A DNA stretch of 7,641 nt from Desulfobacula sp. (GCA_027858355.1 JAQICW010000156.1:1-7641); one strand, 5' to 3'; counted from the stretch's first letter, positions 1 through 6,912 are shown. The notes: generated by a model not told the origin, from the letters alone. Translations and numbers: made by a program.

Positions 1-435
1 GATGATTCAAAGGAATCCTCCATTATCTGTACATTATTACTTCGGCAGATGGGTGCTCCTTTTATCGTTGCACGTGCCAATGATAAAATGCACCAGCGCA
101 TCTTAGAATTGGTGGGAGCTCATCAGATTGTAAACCCGGAACAAGAATTTGGAAAACGGTTTGCCACTCGGCTTCTTTACCGGCACATCATCGCTGATAC
201 ATCTATTGGAGATGACCTGCATCTTACTGAAATTCGGATACAACAAGCGATGATCGGGAAAAGTCTAGTCGAGCTTGCATTACCAAAGCGATTCGGAATC
301 ATGGTGGCTGCTATTCGCCGTGGTTCCCCAAGTAAAATTATTCAACCCTCACCAAGTGAACCTTTGCAGGCAGGTGATAATCTCATGATTGTTTCCAATG
401 AAGCAGCCATAGCAAAGCTGATAAAAGAGGTGTAA
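1..435 (+). CDS. trkA: TrkA-type potassium uptake regulatory subunit (RCK), 5' partial
   Basis: This is the C-terminal 144 residues of a cytoplasmic RCK protein that gates a Trk/Ktr K+ transporter by binding nucleotides. The frame is open from base 1, so the true start lies outside the window; the internal ATG at 49 is not the start. The first ~65 residues are the end of the Rossmann-like RCK_N domain (PFIVARANDKMHQRILELVG, then NPEQEFGKR), which in this family precedes a domain boundary. The remainder fits a TrkA_C (RCK_C) domain, with GKSLVELALPKRFGIMVAAI, then a positively charged stretch and the typical closing pattern LQAGDNLMIV. Only one RCK_C is visible at the end, so a single-unit KtrA-like protein and the last repeat of a two-unit TrkA are both possible. 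The transporter gene (trkH/ktrB) is presumably upstream, outside the window. The stop lies 2 bp before the next gene, which implies co-transcription. Confidence 0.87.
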   Translation, partial: DDSKESSIICTLLLRQMGAPFIVARANDKMHQRILELVGAHQIVNPEQEFGKRFATRLLYRHIIADTSIGDDLHLTEIRIQQAMIGKSLVELALPKRFGIMVAAIRRGSPSKIIQPSPSEPLQAGDNLMIVSNEAAIAKLIKEV

Positions 436-437
436 AG

Positions 438-1112
438 ATGAGGATTGCACAATCTGTTCGTGTTGGAGTATGGCTGCTGATAGGACTCAATTTGTTTATG
501 GCACTGGGATCAATCTGGATTTTCATGAGAATGGCTCCGGCAATTGAAGTGATCATTGACCGCAATGAGCGCTCTCTTCAGGCTTGCGAAGAAATGCTGG
601 CTTCACTTGCAATGATTACTGAAGATAAGGCTGCAAATGAAGTGTTGAAAACCACATTTGTTAATGCTCTAAAGCGGGCTCAGAATAACATTACTGAAAA
701 TGAAGAGCCTGTTGCTCTTGAATCGATCCATGTTGGTTTTTCTGATGCTTTTATTGGGAATATAACAGCACAGCAAAATACAGTATCCGCAATAATTCTT
801 TTAGGAAAAATCAATAGAGAAGCAATGATAAAAGCAGATCTCCGTGCTAAACAATTTGGATACGCCGGTGCTTGGGGGATTGTCTTTATGGCGGTCGGTG
901 TGTTTTTTGCGGGAATGCTTTTCAAGCGAAGCCTTTCAAAAAGCCTGATCAAACCACTAGAGGAAATACATGCTGTAATATCAGCTCACCGAGATGGAGA
1001 TACGATACGTCGTTGTACTGGTTCAAATTTACCCCGAGATATTAAAATCGTATTAAATGGGTTGAATGAATTTCTTGATAAAGAAAATTCAATCTCAACT
1101 TTCTTAAAATAA
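438..1112 (+). CDS. Membrane protein with sensor/HAMP layout but no output domain
   Basis: This 224-residue protein has a short N-terminus, a hydrophobic segment at ~9-31, a predicted periplasmic region at ~32-140 rich in helix-forming residues, a second hydrophobic segment at ~141-163, and a cytoplasmic tail. The tail reads like a HAMP linker: a Lys/Arg-rich start, the helix-1 pattern IKPLEEI at 171-177, then LPRDIKIVLNGLNEFLDK-like helix 2 ending near 215. That is the front half of a chemoreceptor or histidine kinase with a four-helix-bundle-type sensor. The protein stops a few residues after HAMP, so no kinase, MCP or cyclase domain is present. The start follows the trkA stop by 2 bp, with a GAGG Shine-Dalgarno at 427-430 inside the end of trkA, so translation is probably coupled. 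It may be a truncated sensor, or a deliberate accessory subunit of the K+ system. I do not recognise a named family; the role is unknown. Confidence 0.75.
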   Translation: MRIAQSVRVGVWLLIGLNLFMALGSIWIFMRMAPAIEVIIDRNERSLQACEEMLASLAMITEDKAANEVLKTTFVNALKRAQNNITENEEPVALESIHVGFSDAFIGNITAQQNTVSAIILLGKINREAMIKADLRAKQFGYAGAWGIVFMAVGVFFAGMLFKRSLSKSLIKPLEEIHAVISAHRDGDTIRRCTGSNLPRDIKIVLNGLNEFLDKENSISTFLK

Positions 1113-1180
1113 ATCAAATATGATAATGCACAACTGTATGTGATTTTTAATAAATTTGACAACAGTTAGTTAAAGCCATA

Positions 1181-1339
1181 ATGGTGTGTATTATGTCCCT
1201 CATCAAAATTCTCAATTATAATGATATCAAATCATTTGACTCTCCACCTGAATTTCATGGAGAAGAACGGAAGCAATTTTTTTATCAATATCTTTTGTTC
1301 AAATCATACTCATATCCGGGCTTTGGAAAAGACTCATAG
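1181..1339 (+). pseudogene. Remnant of the N-terminus of a Tn3-family transposase (DUF4158-like)
   Basis: A short + frame starts at ATG 1181 or, more likely, ATG 1193. It reads MSLIKILNYNDIKSFDSPPE and continues FHGEERKQFFY. From memory this matches the opening of one class of Tn3-family transposases, where a 'KIL....I..FDSPP.F..EERK.FF' pattern begins a protein of nearly 1000 residues. The likeness stops after FFY at about base 1285; the remaining ~17 codons run antisense into the universal stress gene and look random. No further transposase sequence or terminal repeat is seen, so this is a relic, not a working element. The similarity ends at the stop codon (1285-1287) of the convergent gene, so that point may be an old recombination junction. 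The assignment rests on remembered family sequence, and ~31 residues are few. Confidence 0.55.
1241..1263. repeat. Short inverted repeat in the convergent gap, possible weak terminator stem
   Basis: TCTCCA at 1241-1246 and TGGAGA at 1258-1263 are perfect complements around an 11-base loop. The hairpin sits between two converging genes, where a terminator would be expected. Neither strand has a T-run directly after the stem; on the + strand a run of seven T starts 15 bases later. It also lies inside the transposase-like remnant, so it may be coincidental. Confidence 0.25.
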
Positions 1340-1776
1340 CTTTCATGTTTTACGGTTACTACAGGGATAGGTGAATATCTTACAGCTTTCTCTGCTACAC
1401 TGCCCATTAAGACATGCATCAACCCGGTTCGTCCGTGTGTTCCCATTACAATAATATCATTTTTATTGGATTTAGCATAACGCATGATCTCATCAAATGG
1501 ATCTCCGTATTCGACTGTTAAATCGGCTTCTATCTCATTCTCACCCATGGATTTCCAAAATTCTTCAAGTTGATGTTTTGCAGCAAAATGGACCTTAGAG
1601 TTGGAGACACTTTTATCAGAAAGGCTGTGAGAAGCAGCATTCCCAAGGCGGGATACGACATGCAGAACTATCAATTTTGCACGATGGGTTTTGGCAATTT
1701 TTATAGAATACTTCAAAGCATCAATAGATGCTTCAGAACAATCAGTTGGTGCCAAAATCTTTGAAATAAAGTTCAT
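1285..1776 (-). CDS. Universal stress protein (UspA family), ATP-binding type
   Basis: This is a 163-residue single-domain cytoplasmic Usp protein. It opens with the family start (KILAPTDCSEASIDALKYSI), including Asp12 of the nucleotide pocket. It closes with the ATP-binding signature G-x2-G-x9-G-S, seen as G112, G115 and G125-S126, followed by the final strand PVVTVKH at 138-144. Members with this motif bind ATP and usually form dimers; they act in stress and energy-limitation responses, but a specific target cannot be read from sequence. A 19-residue tail rich in Tyr, Lys and Pro follows the usual end of the fold. The start is well supported by AAGGAGG at 1784-1790, 7 bases before the ATG. 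It is the last gene of the operon, 35 bp behind the IclR regulator. Usp proteins are often encoded beside acyl-CoA synthetases, so a link to energy status is plausible but inferred. Confidence 0.92.
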   Translation of the reverse strand: MNFISKILAPTDCSEASIDALKYSIKIAKTHRAKLIVLHVVSRLGNAASHSLSDKSVSNSKVHFAAKHQLEEFWKSMGENEIEADLTVEYGDPFDEIMRYAKSNKNDIIVMGTHGRTGLMHVLMGSVAEKAVRYSPIPVVTVKHESYESFPKPGYEYDLNKRY

Positions 1777-1783
1777 TTCTTAT

Positions 1784-1790
1784 CCTCCTT
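1784..1790 (-). promoter_or_regulatory. Strong Shine-Dalgarno of the universal stress gene
   Basis: On the - strand the bases read AAGGAGG, followed by a 7-base spacer and ATG at 1776. This is the best ribosome binding site in the window and suggests that the distal gene of the operon is translated efficiently. Confidence 0.8.
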
Positions 1791-1811
1791 TATTTTAAAT
1801 TTTACCCCTAA

Positions 1812-2600
1812 CTATTCAAATTTATCTTCTTTAACACTTATATTTTTAGATATTTCCCCGGCTGTTTCTTTTGCCAGCATTCCCAGCCTGTCAACATCAT
1901 CCAGTTCGAAACTAAAAATAGGAGCAGCAACACTGATGCATCCTACAATCTTTTTTGTTTTATCATATATGGGTGCAGCTACCCTTCGAACCCCTTTACG
2001 TAATTCCTGATCTTCAAAGGCAAAACCATTGCTTTTAACTTTTTGTAGTTCTTTTTCCAAAGTATCAGCATTGGTAATGGTGTTTTCTGTTACAGCAGGC
2101 AGACCGATCTTTTTTAAATTTTCTTTTCTTTTTGTAGAATCCATTTGGGCCAGATATACTTTACCTACACTGACTGCATGGAAGTAAGGATATACTGCGC
2201 CAATACGAGAATATATATTAACACTCTCATTTCCCTGGATACGTTCGATACAGACAAGCTGATCCCGGTCAAGAATTGATAGTTCAATTGTTTTACGTAC
2301 TTTTTTGGATAGTTCCTGCATGGAGGGCCAGGCAATTGAACGCAAATTCCTTTTATCCTGAAGGTGGTTCTCTGTAAATAAAAGGTTCATTCCCAGACGA
2401 TAGAATCCTCTTTTTTCAGCCTTATCGATAATCCCCCTGACACACAGAGTGTTTAGTATACGGATAAGGGATTGCTTTGGAATATCCAGCTTGTTCATAA
2501 TCTGGGAGAGGGATAATGTTCCATCGTTTTCCGACAAAAGCTCTATCACATCAATGGCTCTATCTACTGCTGTTGTGCGGGGTGAAGTTATTTGTTTCAT
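1812..2600 (-). CDS. IclR-family transcriptional regulator
   Basis: This is a 262-residue DNA-binding regulator. Residues ~10-70 form the IclR winged helix-turn-helix (AVDRAIDVIELLSENDG, then LSLSQIMNKLDIPKQSLIRI as the HTH, and KRGFYRLG as the wing). Residues ~80-252 form the GAF-like effector domain, with the usual YSRIGAVYPYFHAVSVGKVY stretch and the family signature region GVRRVAAPIYD...GCISVAAP at ~203-227. IclR proteins bind DNA as dimers or tetramers and sense small organic acids or related metabolites. The start is supported by AGGAA at 2604-2608 and a second AGGAA at 2610-2614. The gene begins 15 bp after the acyl-CoA synthetase, so it is transcribed from the same promoter and probably regulates its own operon through the boxes at 4777-4818. 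The effector is unknown; the acid or CoA ester handled by the synthetase is the obvious guess. Confidence 0.93.
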   Translation of the reverse strand: MKQITSPRTTAVDRAIDVIELLSENDGTLSLSQIMNKLDIPKQSLIRILNTLCVRGIIDKAEKRGFYRLGMNLLFTENHLQDKRNLRSIAWPSMQELSKKVRKTIELSILDRDQLVCIERIQGNESVNIYSRIGAVYPYFHAVSVGKVYLAQMDSTKRKENLKKIGLPAVTENTITNADTLEKELQKVKSNGFAFEDQELRKGVRRVAAPIYDKTKKIVGCISVAAPIFSFELDDVDRLGMLAKETAGEISKNISVKEDKFE

Positions 2601-2615
2601 AATTTCCTATTCCTG

Positions 2616-4766
2616 TTATGCTTTCAATACTACCAGTGCATCAACTGCAACAGGTTTGTTCCCTGATATAATCAGCGGATTAATATCGATTTCTTTGATA
2701 TTTTCATTTTCCATGCCGATTTTTCCTATAGTTATCAAGATGTCTGTTAATATGTTTATATCAACTGCTTCCATTCCACGAACAGCACCCAGAATTTTAT
2801 GCCCTTTGATTTCATTTATCATATCCAATACGTCATATGGGTCTAAAGGAGCTACTCTAAAAGAAACATCTTTTAAAATTTCGGCAAATATTCCTCCAAG
2901 TCCAAACATAACACATGGACCAAAGTGAGGATCATTTATTAACCCTACTACCAGTTCTTGTTTTCCCTTGACCATTTCCTGGACCAGAACGCTACATTCA
3001 GTTCCATTCATTCTGGAAGATATCTTTTTAAAAGCTATCAGTGCTTCGTCTTCATTTCTAATGTTTACACTAATTAAATTTTTTTCCATTTTATGAAAAA
3101 TATCAGATGAGCATCCTTTTAAAACAATTGGGTATCCGACTTTTTCTGCAGCTTTAATAAGGGATGCTTCGTTCGTAACTTGCATTTCTTGGGTAATAGG
3201 TATTTGGTATGAAGCTAAAAATTGTTTGGATTCGTATTCAGAAAGATTAGTACGTCCTTTTATCATGATTTTTTCTACCAGGTTCATCCCAACATTCTGT
3301 GTGATTGGAACTGATTGTAAATTTTCCTTTTCAGGAGATATATTTGTAATGTCTTTATTTTTTTCACTTGTCAGTTTAATAATTTTCTTACGGGAGTAAT
3401 CCCAAAGCATTTTGATTGCACGGACACTTTCTTCAGGATCATTGAACACGGGGAATGTGTTCACAGCTTTTAACTGCTCGATGTAACGTCGTTCTGCAAA
3501 AAAACTGAGTCCTATCGGTTTGTTGGCTTCCTTGCTTATCTGGGTAAAGATATCCAGGAGTTTATCAAGTTTGGTCATCTCTTTCCCAAACATTTTAGCT
3601 ATTTCAGGGCCATACATAATTGAGAGTACCATGCCATCAATATTATCAAGGGCAAGACACTCCTTAAGAGCAAAAATTAAAGCCTCTATGGTGTGAATAT
3701 CTCCGAAATCCATAGGATTTGTCATTCGGATCACACCCCCTCTCCTAAAGCTTTCTATCTTTTGAATCAGCGATTCCGGCAAAGCAGGACATGTGAAACC
3801 ATGCTTTTCACACGCATCCCCAAGCATTACTGAAAAGCCTCCTGAAAGGGATATGGCGACCAATCTATTCCCTCTTAATTCAGGCAAGCGAAGTGCTTTG
3901 GCACAGACGGTCATTTCATGAATAGTGTTTACTCTAATGATCCCTGCCTGCCTCATAGCTCCTTCTACGATACGATCATTGTTAGACAGTGCAGCTGTGT
4001 GGGATTTGGCTACTTCAGACGCCGTCTGGCTTACATTTGATTTGAGTATAACAATTGGTTTTGTGGATTTTTTAGCCACATGCATCAGCTTTCTTCCATT
4101 ATCAATACTTTCCAGATAGAGATGGATTTGCTTAGTATCCTCATCATCCATGAGATATTCAATAAAATCTATTTCATCTAAATCCAGTTTATTACCAATA
4201 CTCATTATCTTTGAAAAACCGATATGTTCATCTGAAAAATAATGAGCAACCTGATTGGCCACACCACCGCTTTGAGCAATTATGCTTGCAGTACCTTTTT
4301 TGAAGTTTTTAGTATTAATTGGGTTAAATGGCGTGCAGAGTCCTGATTCTGTATTTATAATTCCGATGCAGTTGGGTCCAATAAATCTGATTCCATGACG
4401 TTTTGCGGTTTCAAGAAGGGTAGCTTCCGCCGAGTTGTTTGTTTCTATAAATTCACGATATCCACCAGTCGAAATAATGGCATGGCGAATACCTTTACTA
4501 CCACAGACATCCAGATATCGCCCCACAAGATGAGAAGGGACTAAGATGACAGCAAGGTCAATACCTTCAGGTAAATCTTCAGGATCTGTTAAAATTTTCT
4601 TACCGAAAACCACACCCGGAGTTTTCCCAACCGGTAGGATATTACCCGTATACCCCATTTCCAGACAATTATGAATGATATTCTTGGCTAAATTGGAAGA
4701 CCCGGAACCTACGCCAAAAACTGCTATGGCTGATGGGTAGAAGAAATGCTTCATCATATCTCTCAT
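2616..4766 (-). CDS. ADP-forming acyl-CoA synthetase (acetate--CoA ligase type), fused alpha-beta
   Basis: This 716-residue cytoplasmic enzyme is of the NDP-forming acyl-CoA synthetase superfamily (acyl-CoA + ADP + Pi <-> acid + ATP + CoA). The CoA-binding domain is at ~5-130 (glycine-rich VFGVGSGSSN, then GPNCIGIIN at 130-138). The succinyl-CoA-ligase-like domains are at ~150-455, with QSGGVA, SIGNKLDLDEIDFIEYL and YLES (Glu219). His256 in KSHTAAL matches the phospho-histidine of the alpha part. A Lys-rich linker lies at ~460-500. The ATP-grasp beta part follows, with His558 in DIFHK matching the second, shuttling histidine of archaeal ACDs, GLGGIF at 622-627, and EIDINPL (Asp694, Asn696) for metal and nucleotide. 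Both histidines are present, so it is probably active. No GNAT domain is attached. The substrate could be acetate or a larger or aromatic acid. It is the first gene of the operon. ATG 4766 lacks a good SD; the ATGs at 4757 and 4754 follow GAGAG and fit the family start (KHFFYPSAIAVFG) as well. Confidence 0.92.
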   Translation of the reverse strand: MRDMMKHFFYPSAIAVFGVGSGSSNLAKNIIHNCLEMGYTGNILPVGKTPGVVFGKKILTDPEDLPEGIDLAVILVPSHLVGRYLDVCGSKGIRHAIISTGGYREFIETNNSAEATLLETAKRHGIRFIGPNCIGIINTESGLCTPFNPINTKNFKKGTASIIAQSGGVANQVAHYFSDEHIGFSKIMSIGNKLDLDEIDFIEYLMDDEDTKQIHLYLESIDNGRKLMHVAKKSTKPIVILKSNVSQTASEVAKSHTAALSNNDRIVEGAMRQAGIIRVNTIHEMTVCAKALRLPELRGNRLVAISLSGGFSVMLGDACEKHGFTCPALPESLIQKIESFRRGGVIRMTNPMDFGDIHTIEALIFALKECLALDNIDGMVLSIMYGPEIAKMFGKEMTKLDKLLDIFTQISKEANKPIGLSFFAERRYIEQLKAVNTFPVFNDPEESVRAIKMLWDYSRKKIIKLTSEKNKDITNISPEKENLQSVPITQNVGMNLVEKIMIKGRTNLSEYESKQFLASYQIPITQEMQVTNEASLIKAAEKVGYPIVLKGCSSDIFHKMEKNLISVNIRNEDEALIAFKKISSRMNGTECSVLVQEMVKGKQELVVGLINDPHFGPCVMFGLGGIFAEILKDVSFRVAPLDPYDVLDMINEIKGHKILGAVRGMEAVDINILTDILITIGKIGMENENIKEIDINPLIISGNKPVAVDALVVLKA

Positions 4767-4776
4767 GATTTGAGTT

Positions 4777-4818
4777 TAGTATCATATATGGTACAATTAA
4801 TTACCATATATGATACTA
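4777..4818. repeat. Perfect 17-bp inverted repeat made of two near-palindromic operator-like boxes
   Basis: The arms at 4777-4793 and 4802-4818 are perfect reverse complements, separated by 8 AT-rich bases. Within the arms lie two 14-bp boxes, TATCATATATGGTA (4780-4793) and TACCATATATGATA (4802-4815). Each is itself a palindrome apart from one mismatched pair, and each is centred on CATATATG. Box centres are 22 bp apart, about two helical turns, so two dimers could sit on the same face. The repeat overlaps the -10 and transcription start of the operon promoter, the position of a repressor site. The IclR protein of the operon is the likely ligand (inference). As RNA the repeat could also fold into a long hairpin in the leader. 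Confidence 0.7.
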
Positions 4819-4843
4819 TCTCATATTTGTTTTATAATGTCAA
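4815..4843 (-). promoter_or_regulatory. Sigma-70-type promoter of the acyl-CoA synthetase operon
   Basis: On the - strand a perfect -35 TTGACA (4838-4843) is followed by a 17-base spacer and a -10 GATAGT (4815-4820, four of six consensus bases). Transcription would start near 4808, giving a leader of about 40 bases. The -10 and the start fall inside the inverted repeat at 4777-4818, so a bound regulator would block polymerase. A TATCAT hexamer slightly further down is an alternative -10 but is too far from the -35. Confidence 0.6.
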
Positions 4844-5079
4844 GCATGATTTTGATTTCTCCAAAAGGAATAAGAATGATTCTCCCAGTCGATTTGATAG
4901 CGACTATGTATAAGGTGTGATGATGGACGCTGGAAATTCACCGGGTATATCTTTTCCAAGCACACCCTCTCGAAACACCGGTCAAATCTGTTTGATAATA
5001 GACTTATGTTGCGAGCGACCCCAACTATCCAATTTTCAGGGAAAGGAACCGTCACCATCTTATCAGCTACTGTTCTGAG
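4844..5079. other. Intergenic stretch without a recognisable gene
   Basis: Between the end of the histidine kinase and the synthetase promoter I find no gene I can support. A - strand frame (4840-5058, 72 codons) and a + strand frame (4920-5078, 52 codons with a weak AAGGTG upstream) are open, but neither product resembles a known family. The - frame also runs into the -35 of the synthetase promoter. Another - frame has a protein-like piece (GVLGKDIPGEFPASIITPYT at ~4910-4970) bounded by stops, so a decayed gene is possible. A small hairpin, AGTCG...CGACT, lies at ~4886-4904. Confidence 0.4.
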
Positions 5080-5116
5080 AAAAACAAATGATGGATTTCA
5101 TAGGCTTGCACCATCA
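5080..5116 (-). terminator. Possible weak Rho-independent terminator after the histidine kinase
   Basis: On the - strand TGATGG, which begins in the TGA stop of the kinase gene (5111-5116), pairs with CCATCA (5089-5094) across a 16-base loop. It is followed at once by TTTGTTTTT (5080-5088). Position and T-tract fit a terminator, but the stem is only 6 bp and the loop is long, so the hairpin would be weak. Confidence 0.35.
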
Positions 5117-6907
5117 GACAGGCAAACTGATTTTAAAACAGCTGCCACTGCCTTTTGTACTGTCAACATCAATTTTACCATTGTGATATTGAATAATATG
5201 CTTAACAATAGCCAGTCCTAAGCCTGTACCGCCTTCATTCCGGCTTCTGGCCTGATCTACCCGATAAAACCGGTTGAATATTTTGCTCAGATGCTCTTTT
5301 TTAATGCCATTACCCTGATCTTGTATCATAATTTCGATGAACCGCCCTTGTTTTACGGTCGAAATAGTAATGGACCTGCCCTCAGGACTGTATTTCAATG
5401 CATTATCCACAATGTTGATAACAGCCTGTTCCATTAGAATCGGATCAACCATGGCGATTATCTCTTCAGGGCAGCTGATACTGACATCCATATTTTTTTT
5501 CTCAATATGGATGCTGCAACTTTGAACTGCGGTATGGATCAAAGAGGCTATATTATGTTTTTCAAGCTGAATATTCATACCCTTAAGGCGTTCCAACTTT
5601 GACAAGACTAAGAGGTCATTGATCAAATCGATCATCCGGGTTACATTTTTCTCAATGATTTTTAAAAATTTTTCACTCTGCTGGGTATCATTGGTGACCA
5701 GCATTTCCTGGAGGGTTTCAATAAATCCTTTTATAGCTGTCAGGGGTGTTTTCAGCTCATGGGACACATTGGCGGCAAAATCCTTGTGCATTCTTTCAAG
5801 ACGCCTGATCCTTGTGATATCATGGAAAATAATCAAGGTTCCCATGCGTCTTCCTTTGGTATCATAAAGGGCTGTAGAATGGATGTTCAGGGTCAGGTCC
5901 TCGTCCCTTGTTATTACAATATCTTCCTCAACAGGCTCATGGGTTGCCAATGCCCGTTGAATGAATTTTTGAAGTCCAAAATTTCTTGCAACCTCTAAAA
6001 TATACCGGGCTTTTAGTTTGGATGCAGGGAAATCAAATATTTTTGCTGCGGCAGAGTTGATTGTAATAATTCTTTCATCCTTATCTATGGCGATGACACC
6101 TTCCTGCATGCTTACATGGACCGCTTCCAGTTCCATACTCCGGTTTTCAAAATCCTTGATTTTTTCATTCAGGTTTTCAGCCATCCGGTTCATGGTAATG
6201 GCAAGTTCCGACAATTCTTCTACATCCGGTACTGCAAGCCTTTCGTTCAAATTTCCTTTGGCAAATTTTGTAGCCCCTGTTTTCATTTGCTCAACCGGAA
6301 GTGTAATTCTTCTGGTGACATACAAACTGGCAATCGCCGCCGCCAGAATTGTAAAAGCCAAGGCAATGAGGATATTATTTCTGACTGACTTTATTTTGTT
6401 GTCAATGGCAGAGACAGAAACTGCTGTCCGCACCACCGCTATAACTCTCCCATCATTCATCACCGGCAAAGCAATATACATCATATTCTTATCAAGCGTT
6501 GAACTATACCGAATGGAGACTCCTTTTTTTCTTTGCAGGGCTTCCATGATTTCAGGGCGTTTCATGTGGTTTTCCATCATCTCGATATCTCCGAAAGAAT
6601 CCCCCACCACAACGCCGGAAGGGAAAATAATGGTTACCCTTGTCCCGGTCTTTTCTCCAATGTCCTTGCAGAGTTCATCAATATGGCGGATTTGATCCTG
6701 ATCAGTATCTATCATATCCTCCGGCAGAATATCAGAAAAATTTATCTGTAGCAGTTCTGTCCTGGTGGTTAGCTCTTTTTCGGAATTTTTAAGAAAAAAC
6801 TCCTTAAAATAACTGGTTGAATAAGATGTAACCGATGAAAGGGAGAGAACGATAATAATCAGGAATGACGGAAAAATCTGCCAGATCAACTTCTTTTTTT
6901 TTATCAT
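5114..6907 (-). CDS. phoR: PhoR-type membrane sensor histidine kinase
   Basis: This is a 597-residue inner-membrane kinase. TM1 is at ~8-29, a periplasmic sensor of ~150 residues runs to ~177, and TM2 is at ~178-197. HAMP follows at ~198-250 (RRITLPVEQM...GNLNERL), then a PAS domain at ~258-365 (MQEGVIAIDKDERIITIN). HisKA carries the phospho-acceptor His383 in VSHELKTPL. HATPase_c has the N box (Asn498, Asn502), the G1 box DQGNGI at 530-535, the F box IFNRFYRV and the G2 box GTGLGLAIV at 560-568. All catalytic motifs are intact, so it should autophosphorylate His383 and transfer the phosphate to the regulator encoded just upstream. The 5-bp gap and lack of a clear ribosome site suggest translational coupling. 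Domain order matches the large PhoR kinases that have a periplasmic domain. The stimulus (phosphate or another envelope signal) is not proven, since no pst/phoU genes are in view. Confidence 0.9.
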   Translation of the reverse strand: MIKKKKLIWQIFPSFLIIIVLSLSSVTSYSTSYFKEFFLKNSEKELTTRTELLQINFSDILPEDMIDTDQDQIRHIDELCKDIGEKTGTRVTIIFPSGVVVGDSFGDIEMMENHMKRPEIMEALQRKKGVSIRYSSTLDKNMMYIALPVMNDGRVIAVVRTAVSVSAIDNKIKSVRNNILIALAFTILAAAIASLYVTRRITLPVEQMKTGATKFAKGNLNERLAVPDVEELSELAITMNRMAENLNEKIKDFENRSMELEAVHVSMQEGVIAIDKDERIITINSAAAKIFDFPASKLKARYILEVARNFGLQKFIQRALATHEPVEEDIVITRDEDLTLNIHSTALYDTKGRRMGTLIIFHDITRIRRLERMHKDFAANVSHELKTPLTAIKGFIETLQEMLVTNDTQQSEKFLKIIEKNVTRMIDLINDLLVLSKLERLKGMNIQLEKHNIASLIHTAVQSCSIHIEKKNMDVSISCPEEIIAMVDPILMEQAVINIVDNALKYSPEGRSITISTVKQGRFIEIMIQDQGNGIKKEHLSKIFNRFYRVDQARSRNEGGTGLGLAIVKHIIQYHNGKIDVDSTKGSGSCFKISLPV

Positions 6908-6912
6908 AATTT

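Noticed and set aside
1132..1167. AACTGT...ACAGTT inverted repeat after the sensor-like gene
   Set aside because: Only 6 bp with a 24-base loop and no T-run, too weak for a terminator or an element end.
1156..1182. TTGACA followed by CATAAT on the + strand, a possible promoter for the transposase-like remnant
   Set aside because: The spacing is only 15 bases and the downstream frame is a broken relic, so a working promoter is not supported.
1227..1239. 13-bp palindrome TCAAATCATTTGA
   Set aside because: It lies inside the transposase-like remnant, is AT-rich, and has no promoter or T-tract next to it; chance is a sufficient explanation.
2449..2928. 159-codon + strand frame opposite the iclR/synthetase junction
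   Set aside because: It is Ser/Ile-rich shadow sequence overlapping two well-supported genes.
4833..4838. Perfect TATAAT on the + strand next to the synthetase promoter
   Set aside because: No -35 at suitable distance and no credible + strand gene downstream.
4840..5058. 72-codon - strand open frame as a gene
   Set aside because: It has no recognisable domain or good ribosome site and overlaps the -35 of a convincing promoter.
6018..6695. Long + strand open frame (225 codons) opposite the histidine kinase
   Set aside because: It is antisense to the HAMP/PAS and sensor part of an intact kinase; its product is low-complexity hydrophobic sequence typical of a shadow frame.
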